A DNA stretch of 64,000 nt from Flavobacterium limi (lineage in GTDB: Bacteria; Bacteroidota; Bacteroidia; Flavobacteriales; Flavobacteriaceae): the NCBI RefSeq assembly GCF_010645075.1, contig NZ_JAADZV010000001.1, positions 868,001 through 932,000 on the forward strand, read 5' to 3'. The translations under genes were made by a program, and so were the position numbers. Shown here one piece after another: positions 1 through 10,015 of the stretch (its first letter is position 1; each line of letters begins with the position of its first letter). The notes below the pieces were generated by a model that was not told the DNA's origin, searched no databases, and saw only the letters and a list, made by a program, of their open reading frames with translations.

Positions 1-1140
1 CTTAAAGTTCGTGCTTCTTATGGTATCGGTGGAAATATTGCTAAAAATTCAGCACCATATTTAACGGCTTATTACAACTCTAATTCAAACGTTGGAGGAA
101 ATCAGGGAAGCGTTAGTTCCAGACCAAATCCTGAATTATCCTGGGAAAAAACAACTACAACCAACATCGGATTAGATTTCGCATTATTCAAAAACCGATT
201 AAGCGGTACAGTAGACTTTTACAACAAAAAAGGCGAAGATTTATTAGCGAGCAGTCAGGGAATTCCAACTGAGGGATGGGGATACTCTACTTATTATACC
301 AATAATGGAGAAATGACCAACAAAGGGATCGAGGTTAGTTTAAGCGGAGCTATCGTAAAAACGCCTTCATTTTCATGGGATGCAACTGTTTTATATGCGT
401 ATAACAAAAATAATGTGGATAATGTAGATGTAGAAGCTCCTGTATATTTCTTACAGTTAGATTATCCTCAGGCTTTCCCAAGGGTTGGAACCAGTTTTAA
501 CTCTATTTATGGTTACAAATGGGCAGGCTTGAGCAATACAGGAGTACCTCAGGTATATGATGCTTCGGGAACTGCAGTGCAATATAACCCGGGTGAGATT
601 GAGGCCATAAAAGACTTTGGTTCAACAGTTCCAACACACAGTGGATCTTTCCATACCTCTGCGAACTATAAAAACTTCTCACTTTCTGCACTTTTTATTT
701 ATGAGTTAGGGCATAAAGTAAGAAATACATTCCTGCCAATGTTAACCAATAACTACAATGGTGCTGCGGGCGGATATGTAACAGACATTACAGTGGTGAA
801 CAATAATATTGCTAACCGTTGGATGCAGCCAGGTGACGAGGCTTTTACAGATGTGCCAAGAGCTGTATATGAGTATGAAGCAGATTTCAATTCAGATTCC
901 CGTACGATTTATTCGTATGCAGATATCAATATTCTGGATGCTTCAAATGTGAGATTAAGCAACATTTCATTGAGTTATCAATTGCCCAAAGATCTTATTC
1001 AGAGAGTGAAATTACAAAATGTACGTTTTAATCTGAATGCCGAAAATGTGTACACATGGGCCAAAAGCAGGGATGCTAAATACATGTTAGGTGGTTTTCA
1101 GTCTCCGAGTTTTGTCATGGGTGTAAATGTTAATTTCTAA
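1..1140 (+). CDS. SusC/RagA-family TonB-linked outer-membrane receptor, C-terminal part (5' end outside window)
   Basis: The reading frame is open from base 1 and ends at a TAA, so only the last 379 codons of a SusC-type protein are present; these proteins are usually about 1000 residues. The visible part begins in the barrel (LKVRASYGIGGN is the usual 'LRASYG' strand) and ends in the typical aromatic-terminated last strand (GVNVNF). SusC proteins form the TonB-driven 22-strand barrel through which oligosaccharides or peptides enter the periplasm. The SusD partner follows after 17 bases, so the two are co-transcribed. The substrate cannot be read from this fragment; the downstream redox proteins and peptidase favour a peptide (inference). 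Confidence 0.93.
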   Translation, partial: LKVRASYGIGGNIAKNSAPYLTAYYNSNSNVGGNQGSVSSRPNPELSWEKTTTTNIGLDFALFKNRLSGTVDFYNKKGEDLLASSQGIPTEGWGYSTYYTNNGEMTNKGIEVSLSGAIVKTPSFSWDATVLYAYNKNNVDNVDVEAPVYFLQLDYPQAFPRVGTSFNSIYGYKWAGLSNTGVPQVYDASGTAVQYNPGEIEAIKDFGSTVPTHSGSFHTSANYKNFSLSALFIYELGHKVRNTFLPMLTNNYNGAAGGYVTDITVVNNNIANRWMQPGDEAFTDVPRAVYEYEADFNSDSRTIYSYADINILDASNVRLSNISLSYQLPKDLIQRVKLQNVRFNLNAENVYTWAKSRDAKYMLGGFQSPSFVMGVNVNF

Positions 1141-1157
1141 TTTATAAAGACGGGAAG

Positions 1158-2564
1158 ATGAAAAATATATATAAAAAAATAGTGTGCTTGTTCGCTTTAG
1201 GATTGACTTTTGCGTCTTGCGAAAATTATTTGGACGATGCACCCAAAGGATCCAAAATACCTACAACATTAGCAGATTACGAAGCTTTTTTACGTGATGA
1301 ATATACCAATCACAGAGTAAACATTACTGGCGCTTCACAACTGTTAAATGACCAGTATGTAACACTGGCTACGTTATCAAGTGACCGACTAATCAATGCC
1401 AATTATATGTGGGATCAGAATGCCGACAGAATTGCTTTGAAAGTATCTGATGAAACGACTTATTATGCAGGTTATCAGGCAATTTCGACTTTTAATTTAA
1501 TTATCGAAAATGCATTAAACACAACAAATGCAACTGAAGCAGAAAAGAGAATTGTCTGGGCAGAAGCAAAAGTATTACGTGCCATGAATTACTTTAATCT
1601 GGTTAATTTTTATGCAGATACGTATGTTGCTTCTACGGCTACTACAAAATTATCTGTACCATTAATTACAAGTGCTAACATCAATGCACCAAGTAAACAG
1701 GTAACCATTCAGGAATTGTATGATTTTATTCTGAATGATGTTAAAGAAGCCCTGCCTTACCTTCCAAAAGTTTCCCAGACGGTTTTACATCCAAATCTGG
1801 GTACAGGTTATGCTTTTTATGCAAGGGTTTTTCTTCAGATGAACAATTATACAGAAGCTTTGAAATATGCAGATTTGGCACTGGCTGAAAACAATAAACT
1901 CTATGACTGGATTGCGTTTTATAATTCAAATAAAACCCTGATTGAAACTCCGGGTAATTACACCACATTTGTATCGCCAATGGGATATAATTACGTAGAG
2001 AATTATAATTATCGTCATGGGGCTATTGATTATTTGACCACAGAAAACAGTATTCCGGTAGAACGTGCACAGCGTTTTGAAGCAGGAGATGCACGTTTCC
2101 TTTCACGCTGGAAAACGTATACGGTTGGTGCTGAAACGTATTTTAGAAGAACCTTGTCAGGTGCTTTTAATTTTGGCGGTATTACAACTGTGGAAGTTTA
2201 TCTGATCAAAGCAGAATGTCTGGCTCGTGATAATAAAATCAGTGATGCATTAGCTGTTTTGAATACTGTTCGTAAGACCCGTATTCTTCCGGTTTCTTAT
2301 CAGGATATTTCGACTACAGACAAAACAACTGCTTTGAAAGCTATTTACAGAACAAAAAATAACGAACTTGTTAATACGCTGATTCCTTTTGCAGATGCAC
2401 GCCGTTTAAATGCCGAAGGTGTTTATCCTGTGAGTTTCTCCAAAGTAGCCAGTGGAACAACATATACGTTACCATCGAACTCTCACATGTGGACAATGCC
2501 TTTCCCACAAGGGGCTGTAAAAAATCCGGGTAACGGAACGATTACTCAAAACGTAGCAAAATAA
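1158..2564 (+). CDS. SusD/RagB-family surface lipoprotein
   Basis: A 468-residue lipoprotein with a short signal peptide and a lipobox ending in Cys21 (LTFASC), followed by the ENYLDD sequence common at the start of mature SusD proteins. TPR-like helices in the middle (AEAKVLRAMNYFNLVNFYAD) match the family. SusD proteins sit as a lid on SusC and bind the ligand outside the cell. It directly follows the SusC fragment. At 468 residues it is shorter than carbohydrate-type SusD proteins (often 500-600), closer to the RagB-like or SusD-like-3 branch. Some RagB-type proteins take up peptides; for this gene that is only an inference from the TlpA and peptidase neighbours. Confidence 0.92.
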   Translation: MKNIYKKIVCLFALGLTFASCENYLDDAPKGSKIPTTLADYEAFLRDEYTNHRVNITGASQLLNDQYVTLATLSSDRLINANYMWDQNADRIALKVSDETTYYAGYQAISTFNLIIENALNTTNATEAEKRIVWAEAKVLRAMNYFNLVNFYADTYVASTATTKLSVPLITSANINAPSKQVTIQELYDFILNDVKEALPYLPKVSQTVLHPNLGTGYAFYARVFLQMNNYTEALKYADLALAENNKLYDWIAFYNSNKTLIETPGNYTTFVSPMGYNYVENYNYRHGAIDYLTTENSIPVERAQRFEAGDARFLSRWKTYTVGAETYFRRTLSGAFNFGGITTVEVYLIKAECLARDNKISDALAVLNTVRKTRILPVSYQDISTTDKTTALKAIYRTKNNELVNTLIPFADARRLNAEGVYPVSFSKVASGTTYTLPSNSHMWTMPFPQGAVKNPGNGTITQNVAK

Positions 2565-2632
2565 AAATCCCAAAGCTTCCTGATTAGGAATGTTGTCTGA
2601 AAAGGAAGCTTTCACTTAAAATATCAATCAAA

Positions 2633-3823
2633 ATGAAAACAATTAAATTTAAAATTTTAGCATTGTGCGCTTTATTAATGGTTTCTTATAATCATGAAGC
2701 ACAAACAAAAAAAGCAGCTCCGGCATCTTATACCCTCGAAGGAAATATTACAGGTTTGGAGAACGGAATGGCTGTAAAACTTCTTCCGGGAGCAACGCAT
2801 GATTCTGAAAAACCAGTTGCAGAAACAACTGTAAAAGACGGAAAATTTACTTTTGCCGGAAAATTAAATGAACCTCGTTTATTTTTATTAGTATTTGGAG
2901 ACAATAAAGGTTTTATACAGGTATTGGTTGAAAATTCAAAAATTAAAGTAACTGCTACTGCCGAAAATTTTAAAGAAGAAGGAGGAAGAATTGAATTTAA
3001 AAACAAAGTAATTTCAGGTTCAAAATCAAACGATTATTTTGTAAAAGAAACAGCTTTTAGAGAAGAATTAGAAAAAGACTACCAGGCTTATCATGCAGGA
3101 ATTGATGAATTAAGCAACATTGTTGGTAAAGCCAGAAAGGAGAATAACAAGAAATTGCTGGATTCTGTTTACAATACGCCACAATGGAAAAAATTTGAAG
3201 CAGATGAAAAAGCCTTTTTTACAAAAGTAGAAAAAACAACAAAAGACCTTATTGCAAAACACAAAACAAACTGGTGGGGAGCACTTTTTATGATGACACA
3301 ATATTCGTATTTAACTCCGGACCAAAAACCTGAATTTGAACAGCTTTCAGAAGTTGCTAAAAAAAGCTACTACGGACAATTGGTTGACAAAGAAATCAAT
3401 CCAAAATCATTGATTGGAACCAGCGTTGCTAATTTTCAACTAAATGATAAAGACGGAAATGCCAAGAGTGTAAAAGACATTGTTTCGGGCAAAAAATACA
3501 TACTGATCGATTTTTGGGCTTCCTGGTGTGGACCTTGCCGTAAAGAAATTCCAAACCTTAAAAATGCTTATACAGCTTATGCTGACAAAGGATTTGAAGT
3601 GCTGAGTATTTCTATTGACAAAGACCAAAAATTGTGGTTAAAAGCCTTAGGACAGGAGAATATGCCATGGCCAAATTTGTATGATGATGACAAGGTGAGC
3701 AAAGCTTTTAATGTAAAAACAATTCCGGCCACTTATCTCGTAGATAATAAAGGAGTTATCGTTTCTGATAATTTACGTGGAGAAGCTTTAGAAGCAAAAT
3801 TAAAAGAGTTATTGAAGTCTTAA
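2633..3823 (+). CDS. TlpA-like thiol-disulfide oxidoreductase with DUF4369-like N-terminus
   Basis: A 396-residue exported protein with an N-terminal hydrophobic signal. The N-terminal half (about residues 30-250) has the beta-rich start 'YTLEGNITGLENGMAVKL' typical of DUF4369. The C-terminal half is a thioredoxin fold with the active-site motif WASWCGPCRKE, Cys299 and Cys302, and the cis-Pro loop 'KTIPATYLV'. Such proteins reduce or isomerise disulfides in the periplasm and take electrons from a DsbD-type membrane protein; one is encoded 4 kb downstream. The N-terminal signal lacks an obvious lipobox, unlike the next gene. The two are similar in layout and probably arose by duplication. Confidence 0.88.
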   Translation: MKTIKFKILALCALLMVSYNHEAQTKKAAPASYTLEGNITGLENGMAVKLLPGATHDSEKPVAETTVKDGKFTFAGKLNEPRLFLLVFGDNKGFIQVLVENSKIKVTATAENFKEEGGRIEFKNKVISGSKSNDYFVKETAFREELEKDYQAYHAGIDELSNIVGKARKENNKKLLDSVYNTPQWKKFEADEKAFFTKVEKTTKDLIAKHKTNWWGALFMMTQYSYLTPDQKPEFEQLSEVAKKSYYGQLVDKEINPKSLIGTSVANFQLNDKDGNAKSVKDIVSGKKYILIDFWASWCGPCRKEIPNLKNAYTAYADKGFEVLSISIDKDQKLWLKALGQENMPWPNLYDDDKVSKAFNVKTIPATYLVDNKGVIVSDNLRGEALEAKLKELLKS

Positions 3824-3855
3824 TCTGAATTATTTCAAAAATAAAAAATATCAAC

Positions 3856-4989
3856 ATGAAAAGTACCATTTTAAAATCGGGTTTAGCTGCCCTAGCAGTT
3901 GCTGCCATTATCGCTTCCTGTTCTAAAAAAGAGGAAGGTTTTACAATCACCGGAAATATTCCGGGACAAAAAGACGGAATGATTTATCTGGAGTTTCAGG
4001 ATGGCGACCAGTCTATCGTGAAAGATTCTGCTAAAATAGTCGACGGTAAATTTACCTTTGCAGGAAAAGTGGAAGAGCCTTTGCGATACAGTATCAAGCT
4101 AAAAGGACAGGAATACGGGAAAGTTTTTGTTTTAGGTAATGAAACTATTGCATTTACCGCTCATAAAGACACCATTTACAATGCAAAACTGGCCGGAGCA
4201 ATTCAGGATTCTATTTATACTTCGTATTACAAAAATGAATTCAAAAAGATTCAGGATGTTGCAGGACCAATTTATAAATTATCAGATTCATTGTCGCAAA
4301 AAGGGAAAGTAAAACTTACTGCTGAGCAGCAAACTATGATGGATAAAAAATGGAAGGATTTGCAGACTCTGGCAGACGATCTGACTTTCAAATTTATCAA
4401 ATCACACAAAGATCAGCTTGCAGGCGCATTGGTTTTAGACGATCGTTTGGTAACCTACGGAACTCCGGAACAGGTAAAAGAATATTTTGCTGTTTTAAGC
4501 CCGGAAGTACAAAAATCTTATTTTGGTAAAAAAATAAAAGAAGGAATCGAACTTAACAATAAAACAGCCATTGGTGTTGCAGCTCCGCAATTTTCACAAA
4601 CAGATGTGAACGGAAAAGTGGTTAAACTTTCAGATTATAAAGGAAAATATGTACTGGTTGACTTTTGGGCAAGCTGGTGTGGCCCATGCCGAAAAGAAAA
4701 TCCAAATGTAGTTTTAGCCTACAAAACTTACCATGACAAAGGCTTTGAAGTTTTAGGCGTTTCATTAGATGATAAAAAGAATCTTTGGGAAAAAGCAATC
4801 GCAAAAGACGGTCTTACCTGGACGCATGTTTCTGATTTGAAAGGCTGGAAAAATGAAGCTGCTGTTTTATACGGTGTAAAATTAGTTCCAACCAATTATC
4901 TGATCGGACCTGATGGAAAAATCGTGGCTAAAAACCTTAGAGAAGCTGAACTTCAGTCCAAACTGAAAGAAATTTTCAGCAAGTCATAA
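3856..4989 (+). CDS. TlpA-like thiol-disulfide oxidoreductase lipoprotein with DUF4369-like N-terminus
   Basis: A 377-residue lipoprotein (lipobox IIASC, Cys22) with the same two-part layout as the gene before it: a beta-rich DUF4369-like domain starting 'FTITGNIPGQKDGMIYLEF', then a thioredoxin domain with WASWCGPCRKE (Cys275 and Cys278) and cis-Pro loop 'KLVPTNYLI'. It is expected to be membrane-anchored and to keep substrate cysteines reduced in the periplasm. It starts 32 bases after the preceding gene, so they share a transcript. A strong hairpin follows it. The pairing of one soluble and one anchored TlpA copy beside a SusC/SusD pair is repeated in Bacteroidota and argues for a substrate carrying disulfides, but the real partner is not known. 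Confidence 0.9.
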   Translation: MKSTILKSGLAALAVAAIIASCSKKEEGFTITGNIPGQKDGMIYLEFQDGDQSIVKDSAKIVDGKFTFAGKVEEPLRYSIKLKGQEYGKVFVLGNETIAFTAHKDTIYNAKLAGAIQDSIYTSYYKNEFKKIQDVAGPIYKLSDSLSQKGKVKLTAEQQTMMDKKWKDLQTLADDLTFKFIKSHKDQLAGALVLDDRLVTYGTPEQVKEYFAVLSPEVQKSYFGKKIKEGIELNNKTAIGVAAPQFSQTDVNGKVVKLSDYKGKYVLVDFWASWCGPCRKENPNVVLAYKTYHDKGFEVLGVSLDDKKNLWEKAIAKDGLTWTHVSDLKGWKNEAAVLYGVKLVPTNYLIGPDGKIVAKNLREAELQSKLKEIFSKS

Positions 4990-4994
4990 AAACT

Positions 4995-5042
4995 TTTAAA
5001 CACATAGAAATATACTATTTTCTATATTTCTATGTGTTTAAA
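4995..5042 (+). terminator. Perfect 20-bp stem-loop between TlpA and peptidase genes
   Basis: Bases 4995-5014 and 5023-5042 are exact reverse complements around an 8-base loop. There is no T-run after the stem, so it may be a weak or bidirectional terminator, a transcript-processing site or a 3'-end protector, rather than a classical terminator. Together with the 36 bases that follow, it separates the TlpA genes from the peptidase. Confidence 0.55.
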
Positions 5043-5077
5043 TTATCATTTATATTCTTTTTAAAAATATCAAACAA

Positions 5078-7870
5078 ATGAAAAAATACATTTTTCTGGG
5101 CTATTGCTCTCTGGCTTTCTGTACGCTTGTTTCTGCGCAGAGCAAATCGGTTAACTTTAAAAAAATCAAAGAATTAGGCGGGATAGAAGAATATTTATAC
5201 CAGCCGAACGGTATGAATGTATTGCTTTTGCAGGATAATGCTTCTCCGGTTGCAACTGTACAAATCGTGTATCGTGTTGGCTCAAAGCATGAAGTTTTAG
5301 GAAACACGGGGTCAACGCATCTTCTGGAGCATTTAATGTTTAAAGGAACGCCAACTTTCAATAAAAAAAGCGGAACTACGATTACAGATGTGCTTCAAAA
5401 TACAGGTGCTCAGTTAAATGCCACAACCTGGTACGACAGAACGAATTATTTTGAAACGCTTCCAAGTGATAAAATCGGATTGGCATTGCAAATCGAAGCC
5501 GACAGAATGCGTAATTCTTTATTGACCAAAGAAGATAAAGAAGCAGAAATGACCGTTGTCCGCAATGAATTTGAACGTGGAGAAAACGATCCGAACAGTT
5601 TACTGGATAAAGAAATCTGGGCTTCGGCTTACATTGCGCATCCGTACCATCATTCTACAATTGGCTGGAAATCGGATATTGAAAAAGCGCCAATTGAGGT
5701 TTTACGTAATTTCTATAATACCTATTACTGGCCTGATAATGCGACTTTAACCATTATTGGTGATTTTAAAAAAGAAAATGTATTTGAATTAATCGAGAAA
5801 TATTTTGGCGGAATCACAAAAGCACCGCACACTTTGCCACAACCTTATACTGAAGAACCGGAACAATATGGACCGCGAAAAATTATTGTTAAAAAACCGG
5901 GCGAATTAGGGGTAGTGAATAAAGCCTATAAAATTCCGGGTGCTTTACACGAAGATTTACCTGCTCTGAATATTTTGGGCGAAATAATCGGAGCAGGACC
6001 TTCGGCAATTTTGAATAAAACTTTTGTAGATACCCGTATGGGAATTTATTCATACGCAAGTGCAACGAATTTTAAAGAAGTAGGTCTTTTTACGATTGGA
6101 GTTGGTTTTCCAACCACTTCAAAACATGAAGATATAGAGGCTAAAATAAACGAAGTTGTGGCTAAAATTCAAAAAGAAGGCGTTACTCAGGATGAGGTAA
6201 ACCGGGTTGTTGCCAAAATTAGTGCACAGACTATTTTAGCCCGTGACGGTTCGGGCGTTATTGCTTCAGAATTGAACGAAGCTATTGCGTCAGGCGACTG
6301 GACAGATTTTGTAACAGGAGTAGACCGCTTGAAAAAAGTAACACCGGCTGATGTTTTGCGTGTGGCTCAAAAGTATTTAGTGGAAGATCAAAGTACAACA
6401 GGCTATTTTATTCCGAAACAATCCGGAACTCAAAATCAGGATACAGCGCAGGCAAAGAATTTTATGCCAGAAAACGAGCCGTTTTATTACAGACATCCGG
6501 AACATAATGATGCTGAAAAAGCTTTTGAATATGAGAATTTTGAAGGAGAAACAACATTAGCAACAATATCAGCAGAAGATCATAATGCAATTGAAAAAGT
6601 GACTTCAGCTTACAAAAGAGAAAAAGTAGCGGGAATTGACGTAGTTTCTGTAAAAACATCTGCTAAGGATTTTGTTACCGTTGCAGCCAGTATTTCATTA
6701 GGAAATTTCATTAATGAAACCAAAAATCCGATGATTTCTTCTTTGACAGCTTCGATGCTTTCAAAAGGAACTACGCTGAATGATAAATTCAAATTCTCTG
6801 AAAAATTGCAAAAATTAGGGGTGAATCTGAATGTAAGTGTTTCAACAACTAAAATAAACATTGGTTTTAAATGTCTTAAAAAAGATCTGGATCAGGTTAT
6901 TGTTTTATTGGCCGAAGAAATTCGTAATCCTTTATTTGACCAAAAAGAATTCGATAACCTGAAACAACAGTACACAGGAAACACTCAGCAAAGCCTAAAT
7001 GATCCAGGTGAAAGAGGCGAAATTGCGTTGTCTCAGGCGATTTATCCAAAAGGAAATCCAAATTACAGTTTAAGTGTTGAAGACAATTTAAATAACATCA
7101 AAAATGCTACTCTGGATGAGGTAAAAGCATTTCATAAAAAATACTTCGGACCGGCTTCGATGCATTTGGTAATTGTGGGAGATACAGAAGGTGCCAATTT
7201 GAATGCTTCTTTGAAAAAATCATTCAAAAACTGGAATGGCGGTGTTTCTGAAACTTTAAAATTTGAAGATGCTGTAAAAGTAGCTCCTAAAACAGAAGTA
7301 GTTACCATCGCCGAAAAACCAAGTGCCGAATTATACATCGGGCAATACACAGGTTTAAAAAGAGCCGATGCCGATTATATTCCGTTTTACATTGCAAACT
7401 ATACCTTAGGAGCCGGTTTTGCTGGTCGTTTGATGCAGACTGTTCGTGATAATGACGGTTTAACATACAGCATTTCATCCGGAATGGGAGGAAATATTAC
7501 TACAGGCGGTTATTGGATGGTAAATGCTTCTTTCAATCCAAATTTATTTCAAAAAGGACTGGATGCAACTATGGTTCAGGTGGATAAATGGGTAAAAGAC
7601 GGAATTACAGCGACTGAATTGGAGAACAAAAAAACAAATTTGATTGGAAGTTTTAAAGTTGGAATGTCCACTACAAACGGAATGGCGAGAACGATTTTGA
7701 GTTTTGTAGAAAGAGGTTTAGAGCCAAATTACATTGAACAATATCCGAATGATATTGAGAAAGTGACTTTGAAACAGGTTAATGATGCGATTAAAAAATA
7801 CATTCAGTTAGATAAAATGATCATCATCAAAGCAGGTTCACTTGACAAAGACGGAAATCCTTTAAAATAA
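5078..7870 (+). CDS. M16-family zinc metallopeptidase, two-domain (pitrilysin/insulinase type)
   Basis: A 930-residue exported protein: signal peptide of about 20 residues (ending VSAQ), then an M16 domain with the inverted zinc motif HxxEH at His81-Leu-Leu-Glu84-His85 and the third zinc ligand expected at Glu164 (VVRNEFERGEN). The second half (from about residue 500) repeats the M16 fold but has no HxxEH, as usual for the inactive half of these clam-shell proteases. They degrade peptides small enough to enter the chamber, up to a few kDa. It sits in a co-directional group with SusC/SusD, two TlpA proteins and DsbD, which suggests it cleaves imported peptides in the periplasm (inference). A strong terminator follows. 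Confidence 0.92.
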   Translation: MKKYIFLGYCSLAFCTLVSAQSKSVNFKKIKELGGIEEYLYQPNGMNVLLLQDNASPVATVQIVYRVGSKHEVLGNTGSTHLLEHLMFKGTPTFNKKSGTTITDVLQNTGAQLNATTWYDRTNYFETLPSDKIGLALQIEADRMRNSLLTKEDKEAEMTVVRNEFERGENDPNSLLDKEIWASAYIAHPYHHSTIGWKSDIEKAPIEVLRNFYNTYYWPDNATLTIIGDFKKENVFELIEKYFGGITKAPHTLPQPYTEEPEQYGPRKIIVKKPGELGVVNKAYKIPGALHEDLPALNILGEIIGAGPSAILNKTFVDTRMGIYSYASATNFKEVGLFTIGVGFPTTSKHEDIEAKINEVVAKIQKEGVTQDEVNRVVAKISAQTILARDGSGVIASELNEAIASGDWTDFVTGVDRLKKVTPADVLRVAQKYLVEDQSTTGYFIPKQSGTQNQDTAQAKNFMPENEPFYYRHPEHNDAEKAFEYENFEGETTLATISAEDHNAIEKVTSAYKREKVAGIDVVSVKTSAKDFVTVAASISLGNFINETKNPMISSLTASMLSKGTTLNDKFKFSEKLQKLGVNLNVSVSTTKINIGFKCLKKDLDQVIVLLAEEIRNPLFDQKEFDNLKQQYTGNTQQSLNDPGERGEIALSQAIYPKGNPNYSLSVEDNLNNIKNATLDEVKAFHKKYFGPASMHLVIVGDTEGANLNASLKKSFKNWNGGVSETLKFEDAVKVAPKTEVVTIAEKPSAELYIGQYTGLKRADADYIPFYIANYTLGAGFAGRLMQTVRDNDGLTYSISSGMGGNITTGGYWMVNASFNPNLFQKGLDATMVQVDKWVKDGITATELENKKTNLIGSFKVGMSTTNGMARTILSFVERGLEPNYIEQYPNDIEKVTLKQVNDAIKKYIQLDKMIIIKAGSLDKDGNPLK

Positions 7871-7930
7871 GCTATTCAGTCTTTCATTTTTACAAAATCA
7901 TGATTAGTTAATTATTTTGTTGAAAGGCCT

Positions 7931-7960
7931 AAAGAGCTGTTTTCGGACAGCTCTTTTTTT
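7931..7960 (+). terminator. Rho-independent terminator after the M16 peptidase gene
   Basis: A 10-bp perfect stem (AAAGAGCTGT at 7931-7940 with ACAGCTCTTT at 7947-7956), loop TTTCGG, then a T-run. It lies between the peptidase stop and the ATG of the DsbD gene, so an apparent upstream TTG start at 7917 would have to translate through it. This decides for the ATG at 7983. Confidence 0.9.
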
Positions 7961-7982
7961 AAAATATCAAATCAAAAATCCA

Positions 7983-9992
7983 ATGAAAAATAGCATAATA
8001 ACCTTCATGCTGCTGCTGAGTGCGGGCATGTTTGGGCAGATGTATAATCCCGTAAAATGGAAAACTTCTGCAGAACAACTTTCAGAAAAAGAATATCTTT
8101 TAAAAATTCAGGCCGAAATTCAGTCAGGCTGGCATTTATATGGACAATATATCGAAGAAGGAGGACCGTCGAGAACTGCTTTCACTTTTAAAAATCCGAA
8201 TAAAAATTTCGAATTAATAGGTAAAACAACAGAAGAAAAAGGACATGAAGTTCAGGATAAAATTTTCGACATGAAGATTAAATATTTTGAAGGAAAGGCT
8301 CTTTTTACCCAAAAAATCAAAGTTATTTCAGGTTCCATAACAACTCTCAATGCTGAGGTTGAATTTATGGTTTGTGATGACAGTAATTGTTTACCGCCGT
8401 CTTCAGAAGAATTGGTTTTTAAAATTCCGGCTTCAAAAGTGGATGTAGCCGAAGAAACCGCTACTGCAAAAATTGATACAGCTTCGATTAAGAATGATAC
8501 AGCAGCAGTAAATGAAACTCCGAGTCTTAAAGAAGAAAAATCTCCGGAAGTAGCCGATACAACACCAAAATCCTCAAAAGGATTATGGAGTATTTTTATC
8601 ATTTCTTTTCTTTCAGGTTTCGCGGCTTTGCTGACACCTTGCGTTTTTCCGATGATTCCGATGACTGTAAGTTATTTTACCAAACAAAGTAAAACAAAAG
8701 CGGCTGGAATTAGAAATGCCCTGATTTACGGGTTCTCAATCGTCATTATTTATGTTTTATTGGGCTCAATTGTAACCGCGGTTTTTGGTGCCGATTCGCT
8801 GAATGCGCTTTCAACAAATGTTTGGTTCAACCTTATCTTCTTTATTTTACTGGTTGTTTTTGCCTGTTCATTTTTAGGTGCTTTCGAAATCATGCTGCCG
8901 AATGCATTGGCGAACAAAGTCGATTCACAGGCAGACAGGGGAGGACTGATCGGGATTTTCTTTATGGCGCTGGCTTTGGCGATTGTATCATTCTCCTGTA
9001 CAGGTCCAATTGTTGGGACATTGTTGGTTGAAGCAGCTTCAAAAGGAGGAATCGCTCCAATTGTCGGAATGTTAGGATTTTCGATTGCGATTGCTTTGCC
9101 GTTTTCATTATTTGCAGCTTTTCCGGGCTGGCTGAATGCTTTGCCAAAATCCGGAGGCTGGCTGAATACGGTAAAAGTGGTTTTGGGTTTTTTAGAATTG
9201 GCTTTAGCCTTTAAATTTTTATCGAATGCCGATTTGGTTTTACAGCTTCATTGGCTGGAAAGAGAAGTTTTTCTGGCTATCTGGATTGCCGTTTTTGGGG
9301 CTTTGGCCTTTTATTTATTCGGAAAAATTACCTTGCCGCATGATTCGCCTTTAAATCATATTTCTGTTGGAAGATTAAGCCTTGGATTAGTTGTTTTAGC
9401 ATTTACTATTTACCTGATTCCCGGACTTTGGGGTGCACCTTTAAAATTAATCAGCGGATTTCCTCCGGCAATGCATTATAGCGAATCTCCGGATGGATTT
9501 GGATCTAAAAGTGAATCTTCAGCAAAAGCACCTTTGCCTGAAGGAGCAGAATATGGTCCGCACAATATCATTACTTTTCATAATTATGACAAAGGAATGG
9601 AGTTTGCTAAAAAAGCAGGAAAGCCAGTATTGCTTGATTTTACGGGATATGCCTGTGTGAACTGCCGAAAAATGGAAGAACTGGTTTGGTCAGACCCTAA
9701 AGTTTTAGGTGTTTTAAACAATGATGTGGTATTGATTTCACTGTACGTTGATGATAAAAAAGAATTGCCTGAAAACGAGCAGTATGTTTCTGAAACTACC
9801 GGAAAGAAAATCAAAACGATTGGGAATAAATGGAGCGATCTGCAGATTAAAACCTATAAAGCCAATGCACAGCCATTTTATGTAATTGTAGATCATAAAA
9901 GTGCCAATCTGACTGAGCCTTCTGCTTACAATCCTGATATTACAGCCTATTACAACTGGCTTCAAAGCGGAATTAAAAATTTTAAAAAATAA
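7983..9992 (+). CDS. dsbD: Thiol:disulfide interchange protein, DsbD type
   Basis: A 669-residue inner-membrane protein that carries electrons from cytoplasmic thioredoxin to periplasmic TlpA/DsbC-type proteins. After a signal peptide it has an N-terminal DsbD-alpha domain with paired cysteines (CDDSNC), then about eight membrane segments with the two transmembrane redox cysteines in 'LLTPCVFPMIPMT' and 'SFSCTGPIVGT', and a C-terminal thioredoxin domain with CVNC. All three redox centres are present, so it should be active. Start chosen at ATG 7983, giving MKNSIITFMLLL; the frame is open back to a TTG at 7917, but that lies across a terminator. It would recharge the two TlpA proteins encoded upstream. 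Confidence 0.93.
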   Translation: MKNSIITFMLLLSAGMFGQMYNPVKWKTSAEQLSEKEYLLKIQAEIQSGWHLYGQYIEEGGPSRTAFTFKNPNKNFELIGKTTEEKGHEVQDKIFDMKIKYFEGKALFTQKIKVISGSITTLNAEVEFMVCDDSNCLPPSSEELVFKIPASKVDVAEETATAKIDTASIKNDTAAVNETPSLKEEKSPEVADTTPKSSKGLWSIFIISFLSGFAALLTPCVFPMIPMTVSYFTKQSKTKAAGIRNALIYGFSIVIIYVLLGSIVTAVFGADSLNALSTNVWFNLIFFILLVVFACSFLGAFEIMLPNALANKVDSQADRGGLIGIFFMALALAIVSFSCTGPIVGTLLVEAASKGGIAPIVGMLGFSIAIALPFSLFAAFPGWLNALPKSGGWLNTVKVVLGFLELALAFKFLSNADLVLQLHWLEREVFLAIWIAVFGALAFYLFGKITLPHDSPLNHISVGRLSLGLVVLAFTIYLIPGLWGAPLKLISGFPPAMHYSESPDGFGSKSESSAKAPLPEGAEYGPHNIITFHNYDKGMEFAKKAGKPVLLDFTGYACVNCRKMEELVWSDPKVLGVLNNDVVLISLYVDDKKELPENEQYVSETTGKKIKTIGNKWSDLQIKTYKANAQPFYVIVDHKSANLTEPSAYNPDITAYYNWLQSGIKNFKK

Positions 9993-10015
9993 GCTGTTTT
10001 AAAAGAAATTAAAGG

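Noticed and set aside
7917..7982. A TTG start 22 codons upstream of the DsbD ATG, giving a longer protein
   Set aside because: The extension crosses a strong terminator hairpin (7931-7960) and lacks signal-peptide character; the ATG at 7983 gives a normal signal peptide.
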